64,000 nt of DNA from NCBI RefSeq assembly GCF_910594005.1, contig NC_057827.1, positions 4,588,001-4,652,000 of the forward strand. Direction: 5' to 3'. Position numbers and translations under genes: made by a program. This DNA comes from Cervus elaphus (Eukaryota > Chordata > Mammalia > Artiodactyla > Cervidae). Shown in pieces: positions 12,001-24,110 of this stretch. The notes under the pieces are model-generated. The model was not told where the DNA came from, did not search any database, and saw only the letters and a program-made list of their open reading frames with translations. Numbering within the stretch: the first letter of the stretch is position 1; every line of letters begins with the position of its first letter.

Positions 12001-12190
12001 TTCAGACATCCTTTCATCTTGGGAGATGGAAGACGAGCCTGCATTCAAGTCACTGCAGCGATATCCGGCCTTATTTCGAGTCAGGGCATCGCGGTGTCCA
12101 TTCCACTTGAGGCCGCAAACTCAGGGTCCCTCTGACATACCTAGAGCTGAGAGAAGCCTCCTCTTGAGGTGCTTGTGTAAGGTGGTATTC
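9001..12190 (+). repeat. Four-monomer block, copy 1 (partner 8,745 bp to the right)
   Basis: Corresponds to 17746-20935 with only scattered differences. Shared private changes include GGAAACCATGGAC at the left end, CTCAATTTACGG, GACGAGCTGCATTC (a base lost), CAGCGTCTAACGTC, CGCGACAGGGCATTCC, GGATCCTGGGG and CTGAGGAGGC/CTGAGTAGGC. The shift equals 11 monomers. Left and right of the block the two regions belong to different subfamilies. Confidence 0.85.
10879..10896 (+). other. CENP-B-box-like sequence with one extra spacer base
   Basis: Reads TTTCGAGTTACGACGGGA. The known CENP-B core is NTTCGNNNNANNCGGGN. Here TTCG, the central A and CGGG are all present, but three bases instead of two separate A from CGGG. 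The same 18-base form, sometimes ending GGGG, occurs at 546-563, 3723-3740, 14853-14870, 19624-19641 and 29956-29973. Most other monomers have CTCG in place of TTCG. Strict spacing makes binding doubtful. Confidence 0.3.
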
Positions 12191-12236
12191 CTGTGGAGTC
12201 GAAGCCAGGGAATAACATCTCATCTCGAGTTGATTT

Positions 12237-13824
12237 TTGGTCCACGGAGCTCTTTCGTGTTGCTACAGTGACCTCAGGATCCCTCTAGCCTTGAAACAGT
12301 GTTCTTGGGGTTTCTCTAGAGTGCCATCAAGGAAATCAAGGCTCCTTTCATTGTGATGTGCAACAAGGAATTGCTCTGCACGCAGTGCAGGGGAATCAGG
12401 CCTCATCTCGCGGCGAGGGGGAAGTCTCATGGTTTTTATCGAGTTGCGGCGGGAACCTGGGGTATATTCTCGAGTTACGACGGGGATGGCCCTTCCACAC
12501 ACGTGTTTGTTCAGCGACATCAGGACTCCTGCCTAGTTGCGAGGGACAACTCGGGATTCTCCTCGAGGCTTGGCAGGGCAATTGGGACGCCTCTCCAGCT
12601 GATGCGGGAGACCAAGGTTCCCTTTCCACGTGCCACAGGAATCCTGGGACTCCTATCAAGTTTCACGAGGAGTCAGGCATCGTCTCCTTTTTAGGCACTG
12701 ATCTCAGTGTACCTCTGGAGTTTTCAAAGTATGTGAGGCATCCGGTCGCGATGAGGTGGGGAACCAAGTCTTTCTCTGTCGTCTCCACAGGGGATTCAGA
12801 CATCCTTTCGTCTTGGGAGATGCAAAACGAGCCTGCATTCAAGTCACTGCATGGATATCCGGCCTTATTTCGTGTCAGGGCATCGCGGTGTCCATTCCAC
12901 TTGAGGCCGCAAACTCAGGGTCCCTCTCACAAACCTAGAGCTGAGAGAGCCTCCTCTTCAGGTGCTTGTGGTAAGGTGGTTTCCTCTGGAGTCGAAGCTA
13001 GGGACTAACCTCTCATCTCGAGTTGATTTTTGGTCCACGGAGCTCTTTCGTGTAGCTACAGTGACCTCAGGATCCCTCTAACCTTGAAACAGTGTTCTTG
13101 GGGTTTCTCTGGAGAGCCATCAAGGAAATCAAGGCTCCTTTCATGTGTGATGTGCAACACGGAATTGCTCTGCACGCAGTGCAGGGTATCGGGGCTCATT
13201 TTGCGGTGAGGGGGAAGTCTCATGGTTTTTCTCGAGTTGCGGCGGGAACCTGGGGTATATTCTCGAGTTACGACGGGGATGGCCCTTCCACACACGTGTT
13301 TGTTCAGCCACGTCCGGACTCCTGCCTAGTTGCGAGGGACAACTCGGGATTCTCCTCGAGGCTTGGCAGGGCAATTGGGATGCCTCTCCAGCTGAGGCGG
13401 GAGACCAAGTGTCCCTTTCCACGTGCCACAGGAATCCTGGGACTCCTATCAATTTTCACGAGGAGTCAGGCATCGTTCCTTTTGGGGGCACTGATCTCCG
13501 CGTACCTCTGGAGTTTTCAAAGGATGTGAGGCCTCCGGTCGCGATGAGGTGGGGAACTAGGTCTTTCTCTGTGGTTTCCACAGGGGATTCAGACATCCTT
13601 TCATCTTGGGAGATGCAAGACGAGCCTGCATTCAAATCACTGCAGGGATATCTGGCCTTATTTCACGTCAGGGCATCGCGGTGTCCATTCCACTTGAGGC
13701 CGCAAAATCAGGGTCCCTCTCACATAGTTAGAGCTGAGAGAAGCCTCCTCTTGAGGTGCTTTTGGTAAGGTGGTATTCCTCTGGAGTCGAAGCCAGGGAC
13801 TAACCTCTCATCTCGAGGTGATTT
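12237..13824 (+). repeat. Two monomers between duplicated blocks
   Basis: Unit 12237-13029 has lost a base in subrepeat 24 (TTTCATTGTGATG) and has GTTTTTATCGAG. Its last third carries the CTCCTTTTTAGG haplotype described at 8263, so it is a mosaic. Unit 13030-13824 has CAGCCACGTCCGG, CAATTTTCACG and CGTTCCTTTTGGGG, all of which recur in the second half of unit 15416. Confidence 0.75.
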
Positions 13825-14285
13825 TTGGTCCACGGAGCTCTTTTGTGTGGCTACAGTGACCTCAGGATCCCTCTAGCCTTGAAACAGTGTTCTTGGGGTT
13901 TCTCTGGAGTGCCATCAAGGAAATCAAGGCTCCTTTCATGTGTGATGTGCAACACGGAATTGCTCTGCAAGCAATGCAGGGGAATCGGGCCTCATCTCAC
14001 GGCGAGTGGGAAGTCTCATGGTTTTTCTCGAGTTGCTGTGGGAACCTGGGGTATATTCTCGAGTTATGACGGGGAAGGCCCTTCCACACACGTGCTTGTT
14101 CAGCGACGTCAGGACTCCTGCCTAGTTGCGAGGGACAACTCGGGATTCTCCTCGAGGCTTGGCAGGGCAATTGGGAGGCCTCTCCAGCTGAGGCGGGAGA
14201 CCAAGTGTCCCTTTCCATGTGCCACAGGAATCCTGGGACTCCAATCAAGTTTCACGAGGAGTCAGGCATCGTCTCCTTTGGAGGC
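13300..14285 (+). repeat. Three-monomer shift duplication, copy 1
   Basis: Matches 15688-16672 almost without difference, a shift of about 2,387 bp or three monomers. Markers are CAGCCACGTCCGG, GTTCCTTTTGGGG, GAGGTGATTTTTGG, CTGCAAGCAATGC, GTTGCTGTGGG and GGGAGGCC. The copies separate near GATCACCGCG (14289) against GATCTCCGCG (16677). Confidence 0.85.
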
Positions 14286-14620
14286 ACTGATCACCGCGTA
14301 CTCCTGGAATTTTCAAAGGATGTGAGGCCTCCGGTCGCGATGAGGTGGGGAACTGGGTCTTTCTCTGTGGTCTCCACAGGGGATTCAGACATCCTTTCGT
14401 CTTGGGAGATGCAAGACGAGCCTGCATTCAAGTCACTGCAGGGATATCCGGCCTTATTTCGCGTCAGGGCATCGCGGTGTCCATTCCACTTGAGGCCGCA
14501 AACTCAGGGTCCCTCTCACATACCTAGAGCTGAGAGAAGCCTCCTCTTGAGGTGCTTGTGGTAAGGTGGTATTCCTCTGGAGTCGAAGCCAGGGACTAAC
14601 GTCTCATCTCGAGTTGATTT

Positions 14621-15415
14621 TTGGTCCACGGAGCTCTTTCGTGTTGCTACAGTGACTTCAGGATCCTTCTAGCCTTGAAATAGTGTTCTTGGGGTTTCTC
14701 TGGAGTGCCATCAAGGAAATCAAGGCTCCTTTCATGTGTGATGTGCAACACGGAATTGCTCTGCACGCAGTGCACGGGAATCAGGCCTCATCTTGCGGCG
14801 AGGGGGAAGTCTCATGGTTTTTCTCGAGTTGCGGCGGGAACCTGGGGTATATTTTCGAGTTACGACGGGAATGGCTCTTCCACACACATGTTTATTCAGC
14901 GACGTCAGGACTCCTGCCTAGTTGCGAGGGACAACTCGGGATTCTCCTCGAGGGTTGGCAGGGCAATTGGGACGCCTCTCCAGATGAGGCGGGAGACCAA
15001 GGGTCCCTTTCCACGTGCCACAGGAATCCTGGGACTCCTATCAAGTTTCACGAGGAGTCAGGCATCGTCTCCTTTGGAGGCACTGATCTCCGTGTACCTT
15101 GGAGTTTTCAAAGGATGTGAGGCCTCCGGTCGCGATGAGGTGGGGAACTAGGTCTTCCTCTGTGGTCTCCACAGGGGATTCAGACATCCTTTCATTTTGG
15201 GAGATGGAAGACGAGCCTGCATTCAAGTCACTGCAGCGATATCCGGCCTTATTTCGAGTCAGGGCATCGCGGTGTCCATTCCACTTGAGGCCGCAAACTC
15301 AGGGTCCCTCTCACATAGTTAGAGCTGAGAGAAGCCTCCTCTTGAGGTGCTTGTGGTAAGGTGGTATTCCTCTGGAGTCGAAGCCAGGGACTAACCTCTC
15401 ATCTCGAGTTGATTT
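14621..15415 (+). repeat. Monomer related to units 10647 and 19392, with 11443-type end
   Basis: Shares GCAGTGCACGGG, CATCTTGCGG and ACGGGAATGG with units 10647 and 19392. Its last third shares GGAGATGGAAGACG and CTGCAGCGATATCC with units 11443 and 20188. This is a mosaic of the two neighbouring classes of the 9-12 kb block. Confidence 0.75.
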
Positions 15416-16211
15416 TTGGTCCACGCAGCTCTTTCTTGTTGCTACAGTGACCTCAGGATCCCTCTAGCCTTGAAACAGTGTTCTTGGGGTTTCTCTGGAG
15501 TGCCAGCAAGGAAATCAAGGCTCCTTTCATGTGTGATGTGCAACAAGGAATTGCTCTGCACGCAGTGCAGGGGAATCAGGCCTCATCTCGCGGCGAGGGG
15601 GAAGTCTCATGGTTTTTATCGAGTTGCGGCGGGAACCTGGGGTATATTCTCGAGTTACGACGGGGATGGCCCTTCCACACACGTGTTTGTTCAGCCACGT
15701 CCGGACTCCTGCCTAGTTGCGAGGGACAACTCGGGATTCTCCTCGAGGCTTGGCAGGGCAATTGGGATGCCTCTCCAGCTGAGGCGGGAGACCAAGTGTC
15801 CCTTTCCACGTGCCACAGGAATCCTGGGACTCCTATCAATTTTCACGAGGAGTCAGGCATCGTTCCTTTTGGGGGCACTGATCTCCGCGTACCTCTGGAG
15901 TTTTCAAAGGATGTGAGGCCTCCGGTCGCCATGAGGTGGGGAACTAGGTCTTTCTCTGTGGTTTCCACAGGGGATTCAGACATCCTTTCATCTTGGGAGA
16001 TGCAAGACGAGCCTGCATTCAAGTCACTGCAGGGATATCTGGCCTTATTTCACGTCAGGGCATCGCGGTGTCCATTCCACTTGAGGCCGCAAAATCAGGG
16101 TCCCTCTCACATACCTAGAGCTGAGAGAAGCCTCCTCTTGAGGTGCTTTTGGTAAGGTGGTATTCCTCTGGAGTCGAAGCCAGGGACTAACCTCTCATCT
16201 CGAGGTGATTT
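15416..16211 (+). repeat. Hybrid monomer (5080/12237-type left, 13030-type right)
   Basis: Left of about 15615 it carries CTTTCTTGTTGC, GTGCCAGCAAGG, CAACAAGG and GTTTTTATCGAG, as in unit 5080 and in part 12237. From about 15690 it carries CAGCCACGTCCGG, GGGATGCC, CAATTTTCACG and CGTTCCTTTTGGGG, as in 13030. The switch therefore lies in subrepeats 1-4. Confidence 0.85.
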
Positions 16212-16672
16212 TTGGTCCACGGAGCTCTTTTGTGTGGCTACAGTGACCTCAGGATCCCTCTAGCCTTGAAACAGTGTTCTTGGGGTTTCTCTGGAGTGCC
16301 ATCAAGGAAATCAAGGCTCCTTTCATGTGTGATGTGCAACACGGAATTGCTCTGCAAGCAATGCAGGGGAATCGGGCCTCATCTCACGGCGAGTGGGAAG
16401 TCTCATGGTTTTTCTCGAGTTGCTGTGGGAACCTGGGGTATATTCTCGAGTTATGACGGGGAAGGCCCTTCCACACACGTGCTTGTTCAGCGACGTCAGG
16501 ACTCCTGCCTAGTTGCGAGGGACAACTCGGGATTCTCCTCGAGGCTTGGCAGGGCAATTGGGAGGCCTCTCCAGCTGAGGCGGGAGACCAAGTGTCCCTT
16601 TCCATGTGCCACAGGAATCCTGGGACTCCAATCAAGTTTCACGAGGAGTCAGGCATCGTCTCCTTTGGAGGC
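15688..16672 (+). repeat. Three-monomer shift duplication, copy 2
   Basis: Second copy of 13300-14285. Its left edge lies inside monomer 15416, which is where that hybrid monomer changes class; its right edge lies in subrepeat 9-10 of the next monomer. The block therefore starts and ends inside monomers, not at a fixed monomer border. Confidence 0.85.
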
Positions 16673-17745
16673 ACTGATCTCCGCGTACCCCTGGAATTTT
16701 CAAAGGAAGTGAGGCTTCCGGTCGCCATGAGGTGGGGAACTAGGTCTTTCTCTGTGGTCTCCACAGGGGATTCAGACATCCTTTCGTCTTGCGAGATGCA
16801 AAACGAGCCTGGATTCAAGTCACTGCACGGATATCCGGCCTTATTTTCAGTCAGGGCATCGCGGTGTCCATTCCACTTGAGGCCGCAAACTCAGGGTCCC
16901 TCTCACACACCCTGAGCTGAGAGAAGCCTCCTCTTGAGGTGCTTGTGGTAAGGTGGTATTCCTCTGGAGTCGAAGCCAGGGACTAACCTCTCATCTCGAG
17001 TTGATTTTTGGTCCACGTAGCTCTTTTGTGTTGCTACAGTGACCTCAGGATCCCTCTAGCCTTGAAACAGTGTTCTTGGGGTTTCTCTGCAGTGCCATCA
17101 AGGAAATCAAGGCTCCTTTCATGTTTGATGTGCAACACGGAATTACTCTGCATGCAGAGCAGGGGAATCAGGCCTCATCTCGCGGCAAGGGGGAAGTCTC
17201 ATGGTTTTTCTCGAGTTGCGGCGGGAACCTGGGGTATATTCTCGAGTTACGACGGGGATGGCCTTTCCACCCACGTGTTTTTTCACCGACATCAGCACTC
17301 CTGCCTAGTTGCGAGGGACAACTCGGGATTCTCCTCTAGGCTTGGCAGGGCAATTGGGACGCCTCTCCAGCTGAGGCGGGAGACCAAGGGTCCCTTTCCA
17401 CGTGCCACAGGAATCCTGGGTCTCCTATCAAGTTTCACGTGGAGTCAGGCATCGTCTCCTTTGGAGGCACTGATCTCCGCGTACCTCTGGAGTTTTCAAA
17501 GGATGTGACGCTTCCGGTCGCAATGAGGTGGGGAACTAGGTCTTTCTCTGTGGTCTCCACAGGGGATTCAGACATGCTTTCGTCTTGCGAGATGCAAGAC
17601 AAGCCTGCATTCAAGTCACTGCAGGGATATCCGGCCTTATTTCTAGTCAGGGCATCGCGGTGTCCATTCCACTTGAGGCCGCAAACTCAGGTCCCTCTCA
17701 CATAGCTAGAGCTGAGAGAAGCCTCCTCTTGAGGTGCTTGTGGTA
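16212..17745 (+). repeat. Monomers between the three-monomer duplication and the second 9-kb-type block
   Basis: Unit 16212 completes the three-monomer copy and then ends with private changes (GGAAGTGAGGC, TTTTCAGTCAGG, CACACCCTGAGC). Unit 17008 has CCACGTAGCTC, GTTTTTTCACCGACATCAGC and a CTCCTCTAGGC that destroys the otherwise nearly constant CTCGAG of subrepeat 5. Its class is closest to 22573 and 7468. Confidence 0.75.
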
Positions 17746-20700
17746 AGGTGGTATTCCTCTGGAGTGGAAACCATGGACTAACCTCTCATCTCGAGTTGAT
17801 TTTTGGTCCACGGAGCTCTTTCGTTTTGCTACAGTGACCTCAGGATCCCTCTAGCCTTGAAACAGTGTTCTTGGGGTTTCTCTGGAGTGCCATCAAGGAA
17901 ATCAAGGCTCCTTTCATGTGTGATGTGCAACACGGAATTACTCTGCACGCAGTGCAGGGGAATCGGGCCTCATCTCGCAGCGAGGGGGAAGTCTCATGGT
18001 TTTTCTCAATTTACGGCGGGAACCTGGGTTATATTCTCGAGTTACGACGGGGATGGCCCTTCCACCCACGTGTATGTTCAGCCATGTTAGGACTCCTGCC
18101 TAGTTGCGAGGGACAACTCGGGATTCTCCTCGAGGCTTGGCAGGGCAATTGGGACGCCTCTCCAGCTGAGGCGGGAGACCAAGGGTCCCTTTCCCCTTGC
18201 CACAGGAATCCGGGGACTCCTATCAAGTTTCACGAGGACTCAGGCATCGTCTCCTTTGGAGGCACTGATCTCCGCGTACCTCTGGAGTTTTCAAAGGATG
18301 TGAGGCCTCCGGTCGCGATGAGGTGGGGAACTAGGTCTTTCTCTGTGGTCTCCACAGGGGATTCCGACATCCTTTCATCAAGGGAGATGCAAGACGAGCT
18401 GCATTCAAGTCACTGCAGGGATATCTGGCCTTATTTCGAGTCAGGGCCTCGTGGTGTCCATTACAGTTGAGGCCGCAAACTCAGGGCCCTCTCACATACC
18501 TAGAGCTGAGAGAAGCCTCCTCTTGAGGTGCTTTTGGTAAGGTGGTATTCCTCTGGAGTCGAAGCCAGGGACTAACCTCTCATCTCGAGTTGATTTTTGG
18601 TCCACGGAGCTCTTTCGTGTTGCTACAGTGACCTCAGGATCCGTCTAGCCTTGAAACAGTGTTCTTGGGGTTTCTCTGGAGTGCCATCAAGGAAATCAAG
18701 GCTCCTTTCATGTTTGATGTGCAACACGGAATATTCTGCACGCAGTGCAGGGGAATCGGGCCTCATCTCGCGGCGAGGGGGAAGTATCATGGTTTTTCTC
18801 GAGTTGCGGCGGGAACCTGGGGTATATTCTCGAGTTACGTCGGGGATGGCCCTTCCACCCACGTGTTTGTTCACCGACGTCAGGACTCCTGCCTAGTTGC
18901 GAGGGACAACTCGGAATTCTCCTCGAGGCTTGGCAGGGCAATTGGGATGCCTCTCCAGCTGAGGCGGGAGACCAAGGATCCCTTTCCACGTGCCACAGGA
19001 ATCCTGGGACTCCTATCAAGTTTCACGAGGAGTCAGGCATCGTCTTCTTTGGAGGCACTGATCTCCGCATACCTCTGGAGTTTTCAAAGAATGTGAGGCT
19101 TCCGGTCGCAATGAGGTGGGTAACTAAGTCTTTTTCTGTGGTCTCCACAGGGGATTCAGGCATGCTTTCGTCTTGGGAGATGCAAGACGAGCCTGCATTC
19201 AAGTAACTGCAGGGATATCCGGCCTTATTTCTAGTCAGGGCATCGCGGTGTCCATTCCACTTGAGGCCGCAAACTCAGGGTCCCTCTCACATACCTAGAG
19301 CTGAGAGAAGCCTCCTCTTGAGGTGCTTGTGGTAAGGTGGTATTCCTCTGGAGTCGAAGCCAGCGTCTAACGTCTCATCTCGAGTTGATTTTTGGTCCAC
19401 GGAGCTCTTTCGTGTTGCTACAGTGACCTCAGGATCCCTCTAGCCTTGAAACAGTGTTCTTGGGGTTTCTCTGGAGTGCCATCAAGGAAATCAAGGCTCC
19501 TTTCATGTGTGATGTGCAACACGGAATTGCTCTGCACGCAGTGCACGGGAATCAGGCCTCATCTTGCGGCGAGGGGGAAGTCTCATGGTTTTTCTCGAGT
19601 TGCGGCGGGAACCTGGGGTATATTTTCGAGTTACGACGGGAATGGCCCTTCCAAACACATGTTTGTTCAGCGACGTCAGGACTCCTGCCTAGTTGTGAGG
19701 GAAAACTCGGGATTCTCCGCGAGGCTTGGCAGGGCAATTGGGACGCCTCTCCAGCTGAGGCGGGAGACCAAGGGTCCCTTTCCACGTGCCACAGGAATCC
19801 TGGGACTCCTAGCAAGTTTCACGAGGAGTCAGGCATCGTCTCCTTTGGAGGCACTGATCTCCGCGTACCTCTGGAGTTTTCAAAGGATGTGAGGCCTCCG
19901 GTCGCGATGAGGTGGGGAACTAGGTTTTTCTCTGTGGTCTCCACAGGGGATTCAGACATCGTTTCATCTTGTGAGATGCAAGATGAGCCTGCATTCAAGT
20001 CACTGCACGGATATCCGGCCTTATTTCGCGACAGGGCATTCCAGTGTCCATTCCACTTGAGGCCACAAAATCAGGGTCCCTCTCACATACCTAGAGCTGA
20101 GAGAAGCCTCCTCTTGAGGTGCTTGTGGTAAGTTGTTATTCCTCTGGAGTCGAAGCCAGGGACTAACCTCTCATCTCGAGTTGATTTTTGGTCCACGGAG
20201 TTCTTTTGTGTTGCTACAGTGACCTCAGGATCCCTCTAGCCTTGAAACAGTGTTCTTGGGGTTTCTCTGGAGTGCCATCAAGGAAATCAAGGCTCCATTC
20301 ATGTGTGATGTGCAACACGGAATTGCTTTGCATGCAGTGCAGGGGAATCTGGCCTCATCTCGTGGCGAGGGGGAAGTCTCATGGTTTTTCTCGAGTTGCG
20401 GCGGGATCCTGGGGTATATTCTCGAGTTATGACGGGGATGGCCCTTCCACCCACGTTTTTGGTCAGCGACGGCAGGACTCCTGCCTAGTTTCGAGGGACA
20501 ACTCGGGATTCTCCTCGAGGCTTGGCAGGGCAATTGGGACGCCTCTCCACCTGAGGCGGGAGACCAAGGATCCCTTTCCACGTGCCACAGGAATCCTGGG
20601 ACTCCTATGAAGTTTCACGAGGAGTCAGGCATTGTCTCCTGAGGAGGCACTGATCTACATGTACCTTGGAGTTTTCAAAGGATGTGAGGCCTCCGGTCGC

Positions 20701-20935
20701 GATGAGGTGGGGAACTAGGTCTTTCTCTGTGGTCTCCACAGGGGATTCAGACATCCTTTCATCTTGGGAGATGGAAGACGAGCCTGCATTCAAGTCACTG
20801 CAGCGATATCTGGCCATATTTCGAGTCAGGGCATCGCGGTGTCCATTCCACTTGAGGCCGCAAACTCAGGGTCCCTCTCACATACCTAGAACTGAGAGAA
20901 GCCTCCTCTTGAGGTGCTTGTGGTAAGGTGGTATT
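17746..20935 (+). repeat. Four-monomer block, copy 2 (partner 8,745 bp to the left)
   Basis: Second copy of 9001-12190. Small differences include GAATATTCTGC (one base shorter) against GAATTATTCTGC, TCTTCGGTCG-type point changes and CTGAGGAGG against CTGAGTAGG. The similarity ends near the monomer border at 20935, where the A class begins. Confidence 0.85.
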
Positions 20936-23900
20936 CCTCTGGAGTCGAAGCCAGGAACTAACCTCTCATCTCGAGTTGATTTTTGGTCCACGGAGCTCTT
21001 TTGTGTTGCTACAGTGACCTCAGGATCCCTCTAGCCTTGAAACAGTGTTCTTGGGGCTTCTCTGCAGTGCCATCAAGGAAATCAAGGCTCCTTTCATGTT
21101 TCATGTGCAACACGGAATTACTCTGCATGCAGAGCAGGGGAATCTGGCCTCATCTCGCGGCGAGGGGGAAGTCTCATGGTTTTTCTCGAGTTGCGGCGGG
21201 AACCTGGGGTATATTCTCGAGTTACGACGGGGATGGCCTTTCCACCCACGTGTTTTTTCACCGACGTCAGGACTCCTGCCTAGTTGCGAGGGACAACTCG
21301 GGATTCTCCTCGAGGCTTGGCAGGGCAATTGGGACGCCTCTCCACCTGAGGCGGGAGACCAAGGGTCCCTTTTCACGTGCCACAGGAATCCTGGACTCCT
21401 ATCAAGTTTCACGTGGAGTCAGGCATCGTCTCCTTAAGAGGCACTGATCTACGCGTATCTCTGGAGTTTTCAAAGAATGTGAGGTTTCCGGTCGCAATGA
21501 AGTGGGGAACTAGGTCTTTCTTTGTGGTCTCCACAGGGGAGTCAGACATCCTTTCGTCTTGGGAGATGCAAGACGAACCTGCATTCAAGTCACTGCAGGG
21601 ATAACCGGCCTTATTTCAAGTCAGGGCATCGCAGTGTCCATTCCACTTGAGGCCGCAAACTCAGGGTCCCTCTCACATACCTAGAGCTGAGAGAAGCGTC
21701 CTCTTGAGGTGCTTGTGGTAAGGTGGTATTCCTCTGGAGTCGAAGCCAGGGACTAACCTCTCATCTCGAGTTGATTTTTGGTCCACGGAGCTCTTTCGTG
21801 TTGCTACAGTGACCTCAGGATCCCTCTAGCCTTGAGACAGTGTTCTTGGGGTTTCTCTGGAGTGCCATCAAGGAAATCAAGGCTCCTTTCATGTTTGATG
21901 TGCAACACGGAATTGCTCTGCACGCAGTGCAGGGGAATCGGGCCTCATTTTGCGGCGAGGGGGAAGTCTCATGGCTTTTCTCGAGGTGCGGCGGGAACCT
22001 GGGGTATATTCTCAAGTTACGTCGGGGATGGCCCTTCCACCCACGTGTTTGTTCAGCCATGTCAGGACTCCTGCCTAGTTGCAAGGGAAACTCGGGATTC
22101 TCCTCGAGGCTTGGCAGGGCAATTGGGACGCCTCTCCAGCTGAGGCGGGAGACCAAGGGTCCCTTTCCCCTTGCCACAGGAATCCTGGGACTCCTATCAA
22201 GTTTCACGAGGAGTCAGGCATCGTCTCCTTTGGAGGCACTGATCTCCGCGTACCTCTGGAGTTTTCAAAGGATGTGAGGCCTCCGGTCGCGATGAGGTGG
22301 GGAACTAGGTCTTTCTCTGTGGTCTCCACAGGGGATTCAGACATCCTTTCATCAAGGGAGATGCAAGACGAGCCTGCACTCAAGTCACTGCAGGAATATT
22401 CAGCCTTATTTCGTGTCAGGGCATCGCGGTGTCCATTCCAGTTGAGGCGGCAAACTTAGGGTCCCTCTCACATACCTAGAGCTGAGAGAAGCCTCCTCTT
22501 GAGGTGCTTGTGGTAAGGTGGTATTCCTCTGGAGTCGAAGCCAGGGACTAACCTCTCATCTCGAGTTGATTTTTGGTCCACGGAGCTCTTTTGTGTTGCT
22601 ACAGTGACCTCAGGTTCCCTCTAGCCTTGAAACAGTGTTCTTGGGGTTTCTCTGCAGTGCCATCAAGGAAATCAAGGCTCCTTTCATGTTTGATGTGCAA
22701 CACGGAATTACTCTGCATGCAGAGCAGGGGAATCTGGCCTCATCTCGCGGCAAGGGGGAAGTCTCATGGTTTTTCTCGAGTTGCGGCGGGAACCTGGGGT
22801 ATATTCTCGAGTTACGACGGGGATGGCCTTTCCACCCACGTGTTTTTTCACCGACGTCAGGACTCCTGCCTAGTTGCGAGGGACAACACGGGATTCTCCT
22901 CGAGGCTTGGCAGGGCAATTGGGACGCCTCTCCAGCTGAGGCGGGAGACCAAGGGTCCCTTTCCACGTGCCACAGGAATCCTGGGACTCCTATCAAGTTT
23001 CACGAGGAGTCAGGCATCGTCTTCTTTGGAGGCACTGATCTCCACGTACCTCTGGAGTTTTCGAAGGATGTGAGGCCTCCGGTCGCGATGAGGTGGGGAA
23101 CTAAGTCTTTCTCTATGGTTTCCCCAGGGGATTAAGACATCCTTTCATCTTGGGAGATGCAAGACGAGCCTGGATTCAAGTCACTGCAGGGATATCCGGC
23201 CTTATATCGAGTCAGGGCATCGCGGTGTCCATTCCACTTGAGGCTGCAAACTCAGGGTACCTCTCACATACCTAGAGCTGAGAGAAGCCTCCTCTTGAGG
23301 TGCTTGTGGTAAGGTGGTATACCTCTGGAGTCGAAGCCAGAGACTAACCTCTCATCTCGAGTTGATTTTTGGTCCACGGAGCTCTTTCGTGTGGCTACAG
23401 TGACCTCAGGATCCCTCTAGCCTTGAAACAGTGTTCTTGGGTTTTTTTTGGAGTGCCATCAAGGAAATCAAGGCTCCTTTCATGTTTGATGTGCAACACG
23501 GAATTGCTCTGCACGCAGTGCAGGGGAATCGGGCCTCATTTTGCGGCGACGGGGAAGTTTCATGGCTTTTCTCGAGTTGCGGCGGAAACCTGGGGTATAT
23601 TCTCGAGTTACGCCGGGGATGGCCCTTCCACCCACGTGTTTGTTCAGCCATGTCAGGACTCGTGCCTAATTGCAAGGGAAACTCGGGATTCTCCTCGAGG
23701 CTTGGCAGGGCAATTGGGACGCCTCTCCAGCTGAGGCGGGAGACCAAGGGTCCCTTTCCCCTTGCCACAGGAATCCTGGGACTCCTATCAAGTTTCACGA
23801 GGAGTCAGGCATCGTCTCCTTTGGAGGCACTGATCTCCGCGTACCTCTGGAGTTTACAAAGGATGTGAGGCCTCCGGTCACGATGAGGTGGGGAACTAGG

Positions 23901-24110
23901 TCTTTCTCTGTGGTCTTCACAGGGGATTCAGACATCCTTTCGTCTTGGGAGATGCAAGACGAGCCTGCATTCAAGTCACTGCATGGATATCCGGCCTTAT
24001 TTCGTGTCAGGGCATCGCGGTGTCCATTCCACTTGAGGCCGCAAACTCAGGGTCCCTCTCACATACATAGAGCTGAGAGAAGCCTCCTCTTGAGGTGCTT
24101 GTGGTAAGGT
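20930..24110 (+). repeat. Four-monomer unit A-B-C-D, copy 1
   Basis: Units 20983 (A), 21778 (B), 22573 (C) and 23369 (D). A is marked by CCTGGACTCC (one G lost in subrepeat 8), CACGTGGAG, CTTAAGAGGC and GAGGTTTCCGG. B has CTTGAGACAG and ATCAAGGGAGATG. C has CTGCAGTGCC, GTTTTTTCACC and ACAACACGG. D has the run of eight T. The shift to the next copy is 3,179-3,181 bp. Confidence 0.85.

Noticed and set aside
23440..23452. Run of eight T in beta, eta and D monomers as a polymerase III terminator or poly-A tail of a retroelement
   Set aside because: It replaces TTTCTCT in place, without target-site duplication or any retroelement body upstream. No A-box or B-box pair was recognised next to it. 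It is a simple local substitution and slippage.
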